Counted from the stretch's first letter, positions 25,181 to 31,594 are shown. The stretch: DNA of 32,665 bases from Fusobacterium sp. (GCA_019416865.1 DXWL01000020.1:1-32665), one strand, 5' to 3'. The notes: generated by a model from the letters alone, not told the origin. Made by a program: numbers and translations.

Positions 25181-25954
25181 ATGCTTATAACTTTAGATAT
25201 AGGAAATACTCACATAGTAACAGGACTTTTTGATGACAAAGGAAATATATTACTTACATTCAGAATAGCTACTAATGATAAAATGACAGAGGATGAATAT
25301 TTTTCATATTTCAGAAATATAACTAAATTTAACGAGATTAAAATTAACAGTGTTAATGGGATTATAATCTCTTCTGTTGTTCCAAACCTTATTACAATAT
25401 TCCAATTTTTTGGAAGAAAATATTTTAATATCGAACCTATGTTGGTTGACAGAGATAAAAAACTGCCTTTCACTTTTGCTTCAAATATGAACCCTACAGG
25501 TTTTGGAGCCGACAGAATAATTGATATTGTTCAGGCTCTTAAAGAGTTTCCAGATAAAGAAAGCCTTATTATTTTTGATCTTGGAACTGCAACTACATAT
25601 GATGTTCTGAAAAAAAATGTCTATGTTGGAGGAGGTATTCTTCCAGGAATTGAGATGGGAATAAATGCTCTTTGCACAAATACAGCTAAACTTCCAAGAG
25701 TTAAGTTCTCTTCTCCAGACTGTGTATTAGGAACTGATACAATATCTCAAATTCAGGCTGGAATATTTTATGGATATGCAGGACAGATAAAACATATAAT
25801 CAAAAAAATAAAAGAGGAAATTGGTGATGATGCTTATGTTATCGCAACAGGAGGACTTGGAAAGATTCTTTCTGCTGAGATAGAAGAGATTGATGAGTAC
25901 TGCCACGATTTAAGCATAAAAGGACTTCACTCTATCTATGAAATGAACAGATAA
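25181..25954 (+). CDS. coaX: type III pantothenate kinase
   Basis: Phosphorylates pantothenate, the first committed step of coenzyme A synthesis. It has 257 aa. The ASKHA phosphate-binding loop DIGNTHIVTGLF is at residues 6-17. FGADRIIDIVQA, FDLGTATTYDVL and GGGILPGIEMGINAL are the other type III signatures. These enzymes are not subject to CoA feedback inhibition. AAGGA lies 9 nt upstream of the ATG. It is a single-gene unit, divergent from tmcAL and closed by a strong hairpin. Confidence 0.96.
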   Translation: MLITLDIGNTHIVTGLFDDKGNILLTFRIATNDKMTEDEYFSYFRNITKFNEIKINSVNGIIISSVVPNLITIFQFFGRKYFNIEPMLVDRDKKLPFTFASNMNPTGFGADRIIDIVQALKEFPDKESLIIFDLGTATTYDVLKKNVYVGGGILPGIEMGINALCTNTAKLPRVKFSSPDCVLGTDTISQIQAGIFYGYAGQIKHIIKKIKEEIGDDAYVIATGGLGKILSAEIEEIDEYCHDLSIKGLHSIYEMNR

Positions 25955-25973
25955 ATAAAAGTTTTACTTATAT

Positions 25974-26008
25974 AGAAAAGCACCGAGGGTAGACTTCGGT
26001 GCTTTTCT
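25974..26008. terminator. bidirectional intrinsic terminator between coaX and the outer-membrane protein gene
   Basis: AGAAAAGCACCGA (25974-25986) pairs perfectly with TCGGTGCTTTTCT (25996-26008), a 13-bp stem with a 9-nt loop, flanked by T-rich DNA on the right and A-rich DNA on the left. It lies between two convergent genes and can serve both. Confidence 0.88.
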
Positions 26009-26039
26009 GTTTATATGTTTGATTTCATTTGGGGCTATA

Positions 26040-26987
26040 TTAGAATTTATAATTCCATCCAATTTGGAATTCTCCATAATAGTTATCAGCTTTATCTTCT
26101 ACATGATCTCCTGATCTGTCGTAAGATCTCCATTCATATTGATAATATCCACCAACTGAGAAGTTTTCAGTTACATTGTAGTCAGCTGATAATACAACTA
26201 TATGACGTTCATCATCTTTAGCATATGTTTCTCCTTGTGCCATATATTTTGTATCATATTCTACATCTGTATCAAACTGCCATCTGTACTCAACTCCAAC
26301 AGTTAATTTTTCCCCATTATAAAGATTAGTTCCTAATCTTAATTGTTGTCTGTACCAGTGTTCAAATCCAGCTTTTTCTACATTTAAATTTTTAACTGTA
26401 TCTACTCCCCAAGTATCTGCTTCAATATAGTATCCTAAGTAAGCTGGTCCATAGTTAATTTGTAATGGAATTGCTTCTCCATACCATGCATCTTCGTGGT
26501 CAACTTCATCATTTCCGTTGTTTGATTGATAAGCAACATCGATCCATCCAGATAACATTCCATAAGAATATTTAGTTCTTAAATAATATCTGTCAAAATC
26601 ATCTTGGTTTCTGAATCTGAATCCTAAAGAGAAGTTATCGTTAAAATGTTTCCAAACATCTAAATCAAGTCTATGATCTCCAGAATGGATACCATCATCT
26701 GTGTCCATTGACCAAGCTTTTCTTGCCATAAATCCAAATGTCCAATCATCTCCATATGCTAATCCAACATAGTTAGCAAAATGAACTTCCTGTCCAATGT
26801 CTTCTCCACCTGATGTGTTGTCTATTTCTAAGTATTGTCCAACATCAGTAACTCTCAGCATTGGCTGTGCTTTTACTACCTCTTCAACTACAATAGGTTG
26901 TTCTTCAACTGCAGGTAATACTTCTTTTGCATATGCTGCAGAAGAAATTAATGATAATGCTCCAAGTAATAACAATGTTTTTTTCAT
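26040..26987 (-). CDS. outer-membrane beta-barrel protein (OmpG-like porin candidate)
   Basis: A 315-aa exported protein. Residues 1-20 are a signal peptide (KKTLLLLGALSLISSAAYA, cleavage after AYA). A short acidic, Pro/Glu/Val stretch (about 21-42) precedes the barrel. The rest alternates polar and aromatic residues in many short strands, e.g. YVGLAYGDDWTFGFMARKAW and FSLGFRFRNQDDFDRYYL. It ends in IGWNYKF, the terminal Phe expected for BAM-assembled barrels. Strand number looks like 12-14, which suits a monomeric OmpG-type porin; the family call is tentative. GGAGG lies 8 nt before the ATG. Codon choice is more regular than in its neighbours, suggesting strong expression. A MerR gene lies immediately upstream. 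Confidence 0.82.
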   Translation of the reverse strand: MKKTLLLLGALSLISSAAYAKEVLPAVEEQPIVVEEVVKAQPMLRVTDVGQYLEIDNTSGGEDIGQEVHFANYVGLAYGDDWTFGFMARKAWSMDTDDGIHSGDHRLDLDVWKHFNDNFSLGFRFRNQDDFDRYYLRTKYSYGMLSGWIDVAYQSNNGNDEVDHEDAWYGEAIPLQINYGPAYLGYYIEADTWGVDTVKNLNVEKAGFEHWYRQQLRLGTNLYNGEKLTVGVEYRWQFDTDVEYDTKYMAQGETYAKDDERHIVVLSADYNVTENFSVGGYYQYEWRSYDRSGDHVEDKADNYYGEFQIGWNYKF

Positions 26988-27011
26988 AATAAATTCCTCC
27001 CATGAAATTCT

Positions 27012-27042
27012 ATTATATTTCTCTATCTCTCGATACAGTTAT
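27012..27042 (-). promoter_or_regulatory. promoter of the outer-membrane protein gene, with a dyad inside a 19-bp spacer
   Basis: On the minus strand, a perfect TATAAT (27012-27017) lies 25 nt upstream of the start. The best -35, ATAACT (27037-27042), is 19 bp away. The spacer region contains a dyad, CTgTATC-GAGA-GATAgAG (27021-27038), with TATC/GATA perfectly paired and 6 of 7 arm positions matching. Long 19-bp spacers with a central dyad are the classic target architecture of MerR activators, and the gene just upstream encodes one. Confidence 0.5.
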
Positions 27043-27719
27043 TCTAAACCTGTGAGCTGCTCAGAGGTCAAGGATTTTACATGAATTTTATAAATTTTTA
27101 TCCTATTTTTATTTTTTGGATTTTCTCCAAAAGGAGTAACTACTTCTACAGACATATCTCCATCTGATATATATCCTCTCTCTTCAATTTTTTGAAATAA
27201 CATCTGTACAGCATTCAAATCATCAATTTCCCTTGTTGTATAAAGAACAGCTTGTTCTTCATTTTTTATTTTATTAATATGAAAAAAATAATTTTCTTTT
27301 TTAGAAAAACAATAATTTTGTTTATCTATAAATATAAATTCTCTGTCAGCTTGTGTAATTTCATCTAAAACTTCAATGTATCTTTTATGATTTTCTAAAA
27401 GTTTTATTCTTGCTTCCAATTTATATATCTCTTTTTTACTTATCTCCATCTGTTCTGAAATTTTTTCTAAAATAAATTCATATCTGTTTCCCATAATATT
27501 TTCTTTTATTTTTCGTATCTCTTCCAAAGAGAAACCTAATTTTCTGAAATTTAAAATTGCTCTTATATTTTTTATTTGATTAATATGATAATACCTATAA
27601 TTATTTTCATCTCGAAGAGAGATTATTACTCCTTCCCTGTCATAATACAGAAGAGTATTCTTATTTATGCCTAGTTCTTTGGCCGCTTCTCCCACTGTTA
27701 AATATTTATCTTTATCCAT
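27039..27719 (-). CDS. MerR-family transcriptional regulator
   Basis: A 226-aa regulator. The N-terminal winged helix (about 5-72) is typical: YLTVGEAAKELGINKNTLLY, then YDREGV, NNYRYYHINQIKNIRAI and FRKLGFSLEEI. A dimerisation coiled coil follows (about 80-115). The C-terminal part (about 120-226) could be an effector-binding domain of the BmrR/GyrI sort; it contains YCFSKKENYFFHI and DMSVEVVTPFGENP, but I cannot name a ligand. The ribosome-binding site is poor: AGGGGGG lies about 32 nt upstream, beyond a CAGAAA-ttt-TTTCTG hairpin, so translation may be limited. It precedes the outer-membrane protein gene by 51 nt, with a 19-bp-spacer promoter between them. Confidence 0.88.
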   Translation of the reverse strand: MDKDKYLTVGEAAKELGINKNTLLYYDREGVIISLRDENNYRYYHINQIKNIRAILNFRKLGFSLEEIRKIKENIMGNRYEFILEKISEQMEISKKEIYKLEARIKLLENHKRYIEVLDEITQADREFIFIDKQNYCFSKKENYFFHINKIKNEEQAVLYTTREIDDLNAVQMLFQKIEERGYISDGDMSVEVVTPFGENPKNKNRIKIYKIHVKSLTSEQLTGLE

Positions 27720-27773
27720 ACCTATACCATCACAGAAAAAATTTCTGCCCCCCTTTTGATAATCTCATAAAAA

Positions 27774-27857
27774 ATAAAGGACTCTTTACGCAGGTGAGAA
27801 ATCTGCAAGAGTCCTTAGAGAGATTTTGTTATTAAAAAGCAGCACTCTTTTTAATAC
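27774..27857 (-). ncRNA. candidate short structured RNA or leader upstream of the MerR gene
   Basis: A transcript starting near 27857 from the promoter at 27864-27894 would be about 85 nt. It would consist of a 5' hairpin (ATTAAAAAG at 27831-27839 with CTTTTTAAT at 27847-27855), a single-stranded AACAAAATCTCTCT linker, and the terminator hairpin. The pyrimidine-rich linker could pair with GGAGA-type ribosome-binding sites. It may instead be an attenuated leader of the MerR gene or simply the azl 3' end. No family match was tested. Confidence 0.35.
27777..27816 (-). terminator. intrinsic terminator (or attenuator) upstream of the MerR gene
   Basis: AAGGACTCTT (27777-27786) pairs perfectly with AAGAGTCCTT (27807-27816), with an inner GCAG/CTGC helix (27790-27793 with 27803-27806). 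On the minus strand it is followed by TTTATTTTTTAT, giving a strong Rho-independent terminator after the azl operon. It also sits downstream of the promoter at 27864-27894, and so could cap a short RNA. Confidence 0.85.
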
Positions 27858-27863
27858 AAGATA

Positions 27864-27894
27864 ATTATAAAGCCATGAGCAACTCACAAGTCAA
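27864..27894 (-). promoter_or_regulatory. strong promoter with 19-bp spacer and internal dyad
   Basis: Minus-strand TTGACT (27889-27894) and a perfect TATAAT (27864-27869) are separated by 19 bp. The spacer holds TGAG-TTG-CTCA. A suboptimal 19-bp spacer with a dyad is the hallmark of MerR-activated promoters, so autoregulation by the downstream MerR protein is a reasonable hypothesis. The dyad differs in sequence from that at the outer-membrane protein promoter. Confidence 0.5.
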
Positions 27895-27918
27895 TATTTT
27901 TATAATTTTTTATCTTTA

Positions 27919-28167
27919 TTATTTTTCACTGCTTTTTTTATCAATATAATCCTCTTTATTAAAATCTATCTCTTTTAAAAACCATTTTTTTGCCTTTAAT
28001 ATTACTACAAGCAATACAAAATAATGAATATATTTCAGATTTTCAAAAGTTTTTCCAAAAAATCTCTCACAAGCAAAAATAAGCAGAAGCCACACTAAAA
28101 ATATTCCTATTAAAATTCCTACAAACTTAAACCACACTCTCCAAAAATCTTTTTTATTATTTTCCAT
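27919..28167 (-). CDS. small two-helix membrane protein of unknown function
   Basis: An 82-aa protein I do not recognise. Residues about 12-32 form a membrane helix (FVGILIGIFLVWLLLIFA), about 44-60 a second, shorter one (IHYFVLLVVILKAKKW), and both ends are charged. GGAG lies 5 nt before the ATG. It starts 13 nt after the azlD stop and is the last gene of the azlC-azlD unit, so a link to that exporter is possible but unproven. Length, ribosome-binding site and operon position support a real gene. Confidence 0.7.
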   Translation of the reverse strand: MENNKKDFWRVWFKFVGILIGIFLVWLLLIFACERFFGKTFENLKYIHYFVLLVVILKAKKWFLKEIDFNKEDYIDKKSSEK

Positions 28168-28180
28168 ATTCTCTCCATTT

Positions 28181-28489
28181 TTATATTAATATTAAAACAA
28201 CATATACTGCTGCAATAGCGCCTATTACAGTAACAATCATATTTTTAAACAGATATGTCAGAACAACTGCTGTTACAGCTCCTATAAGAGAAGCTGCATT
28301 GTTTCCCTCCACTGCACTGAAAACATCTGGAAGAATAAGAGCCCCAAGAGCTGTATAAGGTATACATTTTAAAAATAACATCATTCTTTTTGAAAGATTC
28401 ATTTTTGAAAAAAGATAAAAAGGAAGTATTCTAGGCAGATATGTTACAAGAGCCATTCCTACTATTACCATCAAAACATTGCTATTCAT
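28181..28489 (-). CDS. azlD: AzlD-family branched-chain amino acid transport protein
   Basis: A 102-aa protein with about three to four membrane segments. It has the family start MVIVGMALVTYLPRILPFYL, followed by the LKCIPYTALGALILPDVF segment. AzlD is the small partner of AzlC; the pair is the BrnFE-type exporter of branched-chain amino acids, and some relatives also export methionine. AGGAGG lies 9-10 nt upstream of the ATG and within the end of azlC; the two frames overlap by 8 nt, the usual coupled arrangement. Confidence 0.92.
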   Translation of the reverse strand: MNSNVLMVIVGMALVTYLPRILPFYLFSKMNLSKRMMLFLKCIPYTALGALILPDVFSAVEGNNAASLIGAVTAVVLTYLFKNMIVTVIGAIAAVYVVLILI

Positions 28490-29177
28490 CTGTTTCCCCC
28501 TCCTTTTCCATTAAAAAGCTCCCAATAAAAGAAGCTCCTACAACAGCAATAATTATACTCCATCCTTTAGGAAGAAAACTTATCTGTTTTGCTGCCCAGT
28601 TAATAGCTCCTGAAATAATTACTATAGCTGCAACACTTTTTGATTTTTTCATTTCTGGTATAACCATTGCTATGAAAAGAGCATAAAGAGCTATTCCCAT
28701 ACTTGCTCTTATATTATCAGGAAGAAATTCTCCAAAAATGTACCCTACAATACTGAAACCATACCATGAAAGATGTGTTACAAATTCAAGGGTTAAAATA
28801 AATTCAGGAGAAAGTTTTCCTTTCTGCATAGATGCTACAGAAAAAGCCTCATCTGTAAGTCCATAAGCTATTGCAGGAACAAATTTAAAACATTTTTCAT
28901 CTATTTTTTTGCTCATTGCAGAACTCATTAAAAAGTGCCTTATATTTACCAAGAAAGTTGTAAGCACAATACTTACTCCTCCAACTCCCATAAGCAGAAG
29001 ATTTACTCCCATAAACTGACTTGCCCCTGCATAGACAAAAAATGAAAATGCAAAAGTTTCAAAAAGAGAAAATCCTCCTGTTTTACATATGAGTCCAAAA
29101 GCAGCAGCTACAGGTGCATATCCTATCACTATAGGAAATCCAAGCTCCAACCCCTTTCTCATCTCTTTTATATTCAT
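28482..29177 (-). CDS. azlC: AzlC-family branched-chain amino acid export permease
   Basis: The large subunit of the AzlCD (BrnFE-like) exporter, 231 aa, with about five to seven membrane helices. Family segments are GLELGFPIVIGYAPVAAAFG, FSFFVYAGASQFMGVNLL, NIRHFLMSSAMS and YGLTDEAFS. The start is ATG at 29177, with GGGAG 7 nt upstream. An ATG at 29192 lacks a ribosome-binding site and overlaps it, so the longer version is rejected. Its promoter region carries a 22-bp palindrome. It is transcribed with azlD and the 82-aa membrane protein. Confidence 0.93.
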   Translation of the reverse strand: MNIKEMRKGLELGFPIVIGYAPVAAAFGLICKTGGFSLFETFAFSFFVYAGASQFMGVNLLLMGVGGVSIVLTTFLVNIRHFLMSSAMSKKIDEKCFKFVPAIAYGLTDEAFSVASMQKGKLSPEFILTLEFVTHLSWYGFSIVGYIFGEFLPDNIRASMGIALYALFIAMVIPEMKKSKSVAAIVIISGAINWAAKQISFLPKGWSIIIAVVGASFIGSFLMEKEGETDE

Positions 29178-29191
29178 AATCTCACTCCCCA

Positions 29192-29213
29192 TAAAATAGT
29201 TAAAACTATTTTA
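29192..29213. promoter_or_regulatory. 22-bp palindrome over the azlC promoter, candidate operator
   Basis: TAAAATAGTT (29192-29201) and AACTATTTTA (29204-29213) are perfect 10-bp arms around a 2-bp centre. The palindrome covers the -10 hexamer and the likely transcription start, a placement expected of a repressor site. No regulator gene is adjacent, so the binding protein is unknown. Confidence 0.55.
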
Positions 29214-29236
29214 CTATAAAAAATATCAAAATACAA
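29208..29236 (-). promoter_or_regulatory. promoter of azlC-azlD
   Basis: Minus-strand TTGTAT (29231-29236) and TAAAAT (29208-29213) with a 17-bp spacer, about 30 nt upstream of the azlC start. The -10 is embedded in the palindrome at 29192-29213. Confidence 0.5.
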
Positions 29237-29338
29237 CAAAAGAGAGATGATCACTCATCTCTCTTTCTAGGGACTACATATTTTAAACTTTAGGGTAGGG
29301 TTATATTTATGATTACTTATTCATCTTCATCATGGTTT
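29232..29338 (-). ncRNA. candidate small RNA between trxA and azlC
   Basis: A minus-strand transcript from the promoter at 29345-29373 would start near 29338. It would end in a perfect 12-bp hairpin, AAAGAGAGATGA (29239-29250) with TCATCTCTCTTT (29255-29266), loop TCAC on the plus strand, followed on the minus strand by TTGTTGTATTTT. The roughly 107-nt product has an unstructured middle with ACCCTACCCT (about 29291-29300), a C-rich stretch able to pair with G-rich ribosome-binding sites. A tiny frame MMKMNK lies near the 5' end without a ribosome-binding site. trxA has its own terminator, so this is not its tail. Confidence 0.5.
29239..29266 (-). terminator. intrinsic terminator of the candidate small RNA
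   Basis: A perfect 12-bp stem with a 4-nt loop. The T-rich tail is on the minus-strand side only, which sets its direction. Confidence 0.75.
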
Positions 29339-29344
29339 AATTAT

Positions 29345-29373
29345 AGTGTATGAATGTGTCATAATTATGTCAA
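29345..29373 (-). promoter_or_regulatory. promoter of the candidate small RNA
   Basis: A perfect -35 TTGACA (29368-29373) and TACACT (29345-29350), 17 bp apart, on the minus strand. A perfect TATAAT also lies at 29340-29345, but 22 bp from the -35. Either way the promoter points away from trxA and toward azlC. Confidence 0.5.
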
Positions 29374-29410
29374 AAAGAATTTTTTTATAAAATTTTATTT
29401 TTTCTATAAA

Positions 29411-29443
29411 AAAAACTGCTGTTTTTAAATTTCAGCAGTTTTT
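29411..29443 (-). terminator. intrinsic terminator of trxA
   Basis: AAAAACTGCTG (29411-29421) pairs with CAGCAGTTTTT (29433-29443). On the minus strand the stem is followed by a run of T residues. It lies 16 nt after the trxA stop. Confidence 0.85.
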
Positions 29444-29458
29444 ATTTATAACTATTTT

Positions 29459-29779
29459 TTATTTATATTGATTTAATTTCCCAACAAGCTCATTTTTTTG
29501 CTTAAGCCCTACAAGCTGATCAACTTTTTCTCCATTTTTGAAAATCATCATTGTAGGAATACTTCTTATTCCAAATTTTATTGCCAGTTCATTATTTTCA
29601 TCTACATTTACTTTACATACTCTAACATCAGTCATTTCTGATGAAATTTCTTCAAGTACAGGAAGCTGCATTTTACAAGGTCCACACCATTCAGCCCAGA
29701 AATCAACTAATACAACACCTGAGCAGTTTAAAACTTCTTTTTCAAAAGAATTTGTGTCCAATTTAATTATATTACTCAT
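29459..29779 (-). CDS. trxA: thioredoxin
   Basis: A small cytoplasmic dithiol-disulfide oxidoreductase of 106 aa, the normal length. The active site is WCGPCK with Cys32 and Cys35, preceded by VVLVDFWAE. The cis-proline loop is GIRSIPTMMIFKNG, and the C-terminal end is VGLKQKNELVGKLNQY. One extra cysteine, Cys19, lies before the active site. AGGAGG lies 8 nt before the ATG. It has its own promoter with a perfect -35 and its own terminator, so it is a single-gene unit. Thioredoxin reductase is not in the window. Confidence 0.96.
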   Translation of the reverse strand: MSNIIKLDTNSFEKEVLNCSGVVLVDFWAEWCGPCKMQLPVLEEISSEMTDVRVCKVNVDENNELAIKFGIRSIPTMMIFKNGEKVDQLVGLKQKNELVGKLNQYK

Positions 29780-29813
29780 TCAAGTACCCTCCTTAAAAAT
29801 AAACCCTCTGTAT

Positions 29814-29842
29814 AATCTATCATAGAAGCCATTCTTTGTCAA
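29814..29842 (-). promoter_or_regulatory. promoter of trxA
   Basis: A perfect -35 TTGACA (29837-29842) and TAGATT (29814-29819) with a 17-bp spacer on the minus strand, about 35 nt upstream of the trxA start. Confidence 0.6.
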
Positions 29843-29923
29843 ATATCATACAGTTTTTTTATATTTTCCTAATTTCTACAGGATTTTTTAAGACATAGTG
29901 TACCGTTATAGTATCTAATAATT

Positions 29924-30613
29924 TTATTTTCTCTGTTCCTTTGCTTCTTTTTCTCTTTCAGCCTGAGCCTTGCTAAGATAAAAAGGCTCTAATGTATAAA
30001 GATTATCCTCGATATTTTCTGCCATCTCTCCAATCACTGCTGCTCTAGGAAGACTTAAAGATTTCATGGCAAATTTTGCATTTTTTCCCATTATCTCTTT
30101 TATAAGTTCTGAATATTTTATTGCCCCATCCCCAAGAAATAAAGTTTTTCTCTCTTTTCTGCTCTCAAGATAATCTCTTATCTCTCCAACTCCATATTCC
30201 TCTGTTCTTATTATTTTTCCATTTTCATATTTATAACAGCAGTAATATCCTCTCTCTTTTCTGGCATCTATTATAGGAATTATTTCACAATCTGTTTCAG
30301 CTGCACCAAATGCTATTGCATCAAGTTCGTTCACAGCTGCTATAGGTTTTCCCAGTGAATAAGCAAGTCCTTTTGCAACAGCCACGCCTATTCTTATTCC
30401 TGTAAAAGATCCCGGACCTATACTTACAGCTATTTTATCAATATCCTTTATTGTTTTTTCTGTAAGTTTTAAAAGATTATCTATTGCCACCATTATATTT
30501 TCAGAGTGAGTTCTTTTTATATTTATTGTTATCTCTCCAACCAAACCTGTTTCAGTTGAATATAATCCTGCTGTTCCTACATTTGTAGATGTATCAATCG
30601 CTAAAACCAACAT
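29924..30613 (-). CDS. tsaB: tRNA threonylcarbamoyladenosine biosynthesis protein TsaB
   Basis: A 229-aa ASKHA-fold pseudo-enzyme that scaffolds TsaD and TsaE in making t6A at position 37 of ANN-decoding tRNAs. It begins LVLAIDTSTNVGTAGLY and has the diagnostic SIGPGSFTGIRIGVAVAKGL. EIIPIIDARKERGYYCCY is another family segment. AGGAG lies 10 nt upstream of the ATG within tsaE, which it overlaps by 20 nt. It is the last gene of the rfaE2-tsaE-tsaB unit. tsaD and tsaC are not in the window. MtaB, which modifies t6A further, is encoded at 16461-17765. Confidence 0.95.
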   Translation of the reverse strand: MLVLAIDTSTNVGTAGLYSTETGLVGEITINIKRTHSENIMVAIDNLLKLTEKTIKDIDKIAVSIGPGSFTGIRIGVAVAKGLAYSLGKPIAAVNELDAIAFGAAETDCEIIPIIDARKERGYYCCYKYENGKIIRTEEYGVGEIRDYLESRKERKTLFLGDGAIKYSELIKEIMGKNAKFAMKSLSLPRAAVIGEMAENIEDNLYTLEPFYLSKAQAEREKEAKEQRK

Positions 30614-31058
30614 ATTCCAGCATCTCCTTTTCTTTTTCTTTATTGCCTACATATTCAAGAGATACCCCTCTTGTTTCATCTCCATCATATTCCAGAGTTA
30701 TTCTTATATATTCTTTAGGAAGTTCAGATTGAATAATATCAGCCCACTCAATAAGCATAACTCCATCTCCACCCAAATAATCTTCATATCCCACTTCATA
30801 AATTTCTTCAGCTTCTCCAAGTCTGTATACATCGAAGTGATATAAGGGAAGTCTTCCTGAAAAATATTCCAGAACATAGTTGAAAGTAGGACTTTTTAAA
30901 TTATCTGTTACTCCCAAAGTTTCTGCAAACTTTTTAGTAAAAGTTGTTTTTCCTGTTCCCAAATCTCCAATAAGGGCTACAACATCTCCAGACTGAACAT
31001 AATCTGCAAGTTTTTCAGCAACTTTATCTATCTCTTTAAAATTTAATACTTTTTTCAT
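30594..31058 (-). CDS. tsaE: tRNA threonylcarbamoyladenosine biosynthesis ATPase TsaE
   Basis: The P-loop ATPase (154 aa) that resets the TsaBD complex during t6A synthesis. Walker A GDLGTGKTT is at residues 31-39. SPTFNYVLEY is the family's switch I-like segment, followed by LYHFDVYRL and VMLIEWADI. The ATG is preceded by GGTGA, a modest ribosome-binding site, 10 nt after the rfaE2 stop. The 3' end overlaps tsaB by 20 nt, giving the usual tsaE-tsaB pair. Confidence 0.95.
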   Translation of the reverse strand: MKKVLNFKEIDKVAEKLADYVQSGDVVALIGDLGTGKTTFTKKFAETLGVTDNLKSPTFNYVLEYFSGRLPLYHFDVYRLGEAEEIYEVGYEDYLGGDGVMLIEWADIIQSELPKEYIRITLEYDGDETRGVSLEYVGNKEKEKEMLEYVGFSD

Positions 31059-31068
31059 TTTTTCACCA

Positions 31069-31530
31069 TTATCCTTGGATTTTTTTTACTATATTTGTAG
31101 TAGATTTTCCCTCTATAAAAGTAAGTATTCTTACTTCTCCGCCATAACTTTCCACTATTTTTGTTTCAGGCAGATCATCTTTTGTATAATCTCCTCCCTT
31201 AACATGAATAGAAGGCTTTAATTCACCTATAAGAGCTTCAGGAGTATCCTCTTCAAAAATTACTGTATAGTCAACAGCTTTTAATCCACAAAGCATTTCT
31301 GCTCTGTCTTTTTCACTGTTTATTGGTCTTGATTCCCCTTTTATTCTTTTTACAGAAGCATCAGAATTGACACCAACAATTAAAACATCTCCCTGTCTTT
31401 TAGCTTCATTTAAATATCTTAAATGCCCTACATGAAGTATATCAAAACATCCATTTGTGAATACAACTGTTTTATTTTGTTTTTTTAATTCTTCCACTAA
31501 TTTTTTCCCAAATTCTCTGTCAACAATCAC
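31069..31530 (-). CDS. rfaE2: D-glycero-beta-D-manno-heptose 1-phosphate adenylyltransferase (RfaE2 type)
   Basis: A stand-alone nucleotidyltransferase of 153 aa, equivalent to the C-terminal domain of bifunctional HldE. It makes ADP-heptose, the precursor of the LPS inner core. Key segments are FTNGCFDILHVGH (residues 24-36, with the HxGH motif), GVNSDASVKRIKGESRPI, HVKGGDYT and IEGKSTTNIVKKI. The separate kinase domain is not in the window. The start is GTG at 31530, with AGGAGG 6 nt upstream. It is the first gene of the rfaE2-tsaE-tsaB unit. It is good evidence that the organism is diderm and makes heptose-containing LPS. Confidence 0.92.
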   Translation of the reverse strand: MIVDREFGKKLVEELKKQNKTVVFTNGCFDILHVGHLRYLNEAKRQGDVLIVGVNSDASVKRIKGESRPINSEKDRAEMLCGLKAVDYTVIFEEDTPEALIGELKPSIHVKGGDYTKDDLPETKIVESYGGEVRILTFIEGKSTTNIVKKIQG

Positions 31531-31565
31531 GGAAAACCTCCTGAATAAATTTATTCTATTTTACA

Positions 31566-31594
31566 ATTTTACACCATTTTTTATATTATATCAA
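31566..31594 (-). promoter_or_regulatory. promoter of rfaE2-tsaE-tsaB
   Basis: Minus-strand TTGATA (31589-31594) and TAAAAT (31566-31571) with a 17-bp spacer and an upstream TG element, about 36 nt before the GTG start. A second -10-like TATAAT overlaps its -35. Confidence 0.5.

Noticed and set aside
27732..27747. CAGAAA-ttt-TTTCTG repeat just before the MerR gene as an operator
   Set aside because: The arms are only 6 bp and AT-rich. It may matter as a hairpin near the ribosome-binding site but is not strong enough to list as an operator.
29340..29373. Perfect TTGACA plus perfect TATAAT as a single promoter
   Set aside because: The spacing is 22 bp, too long for one sigma-70 promoter. The TACACT at 17 bp is preferred as the -10.
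29178..29458. T-box or other known riboswitch upstream of azlC
   Set aside because: I could not find a T-box sequence, specifier loop or other recognisable riboswitch core; only the small-RNA-like cassette and the palindrome are visible.
29811..29923. Terminator after tsaB
   Set aside because: The gap after tsaB shows ACTAT direct repeats but no stable inverted repeat with a T-run; tsaB may read through toward trxA.
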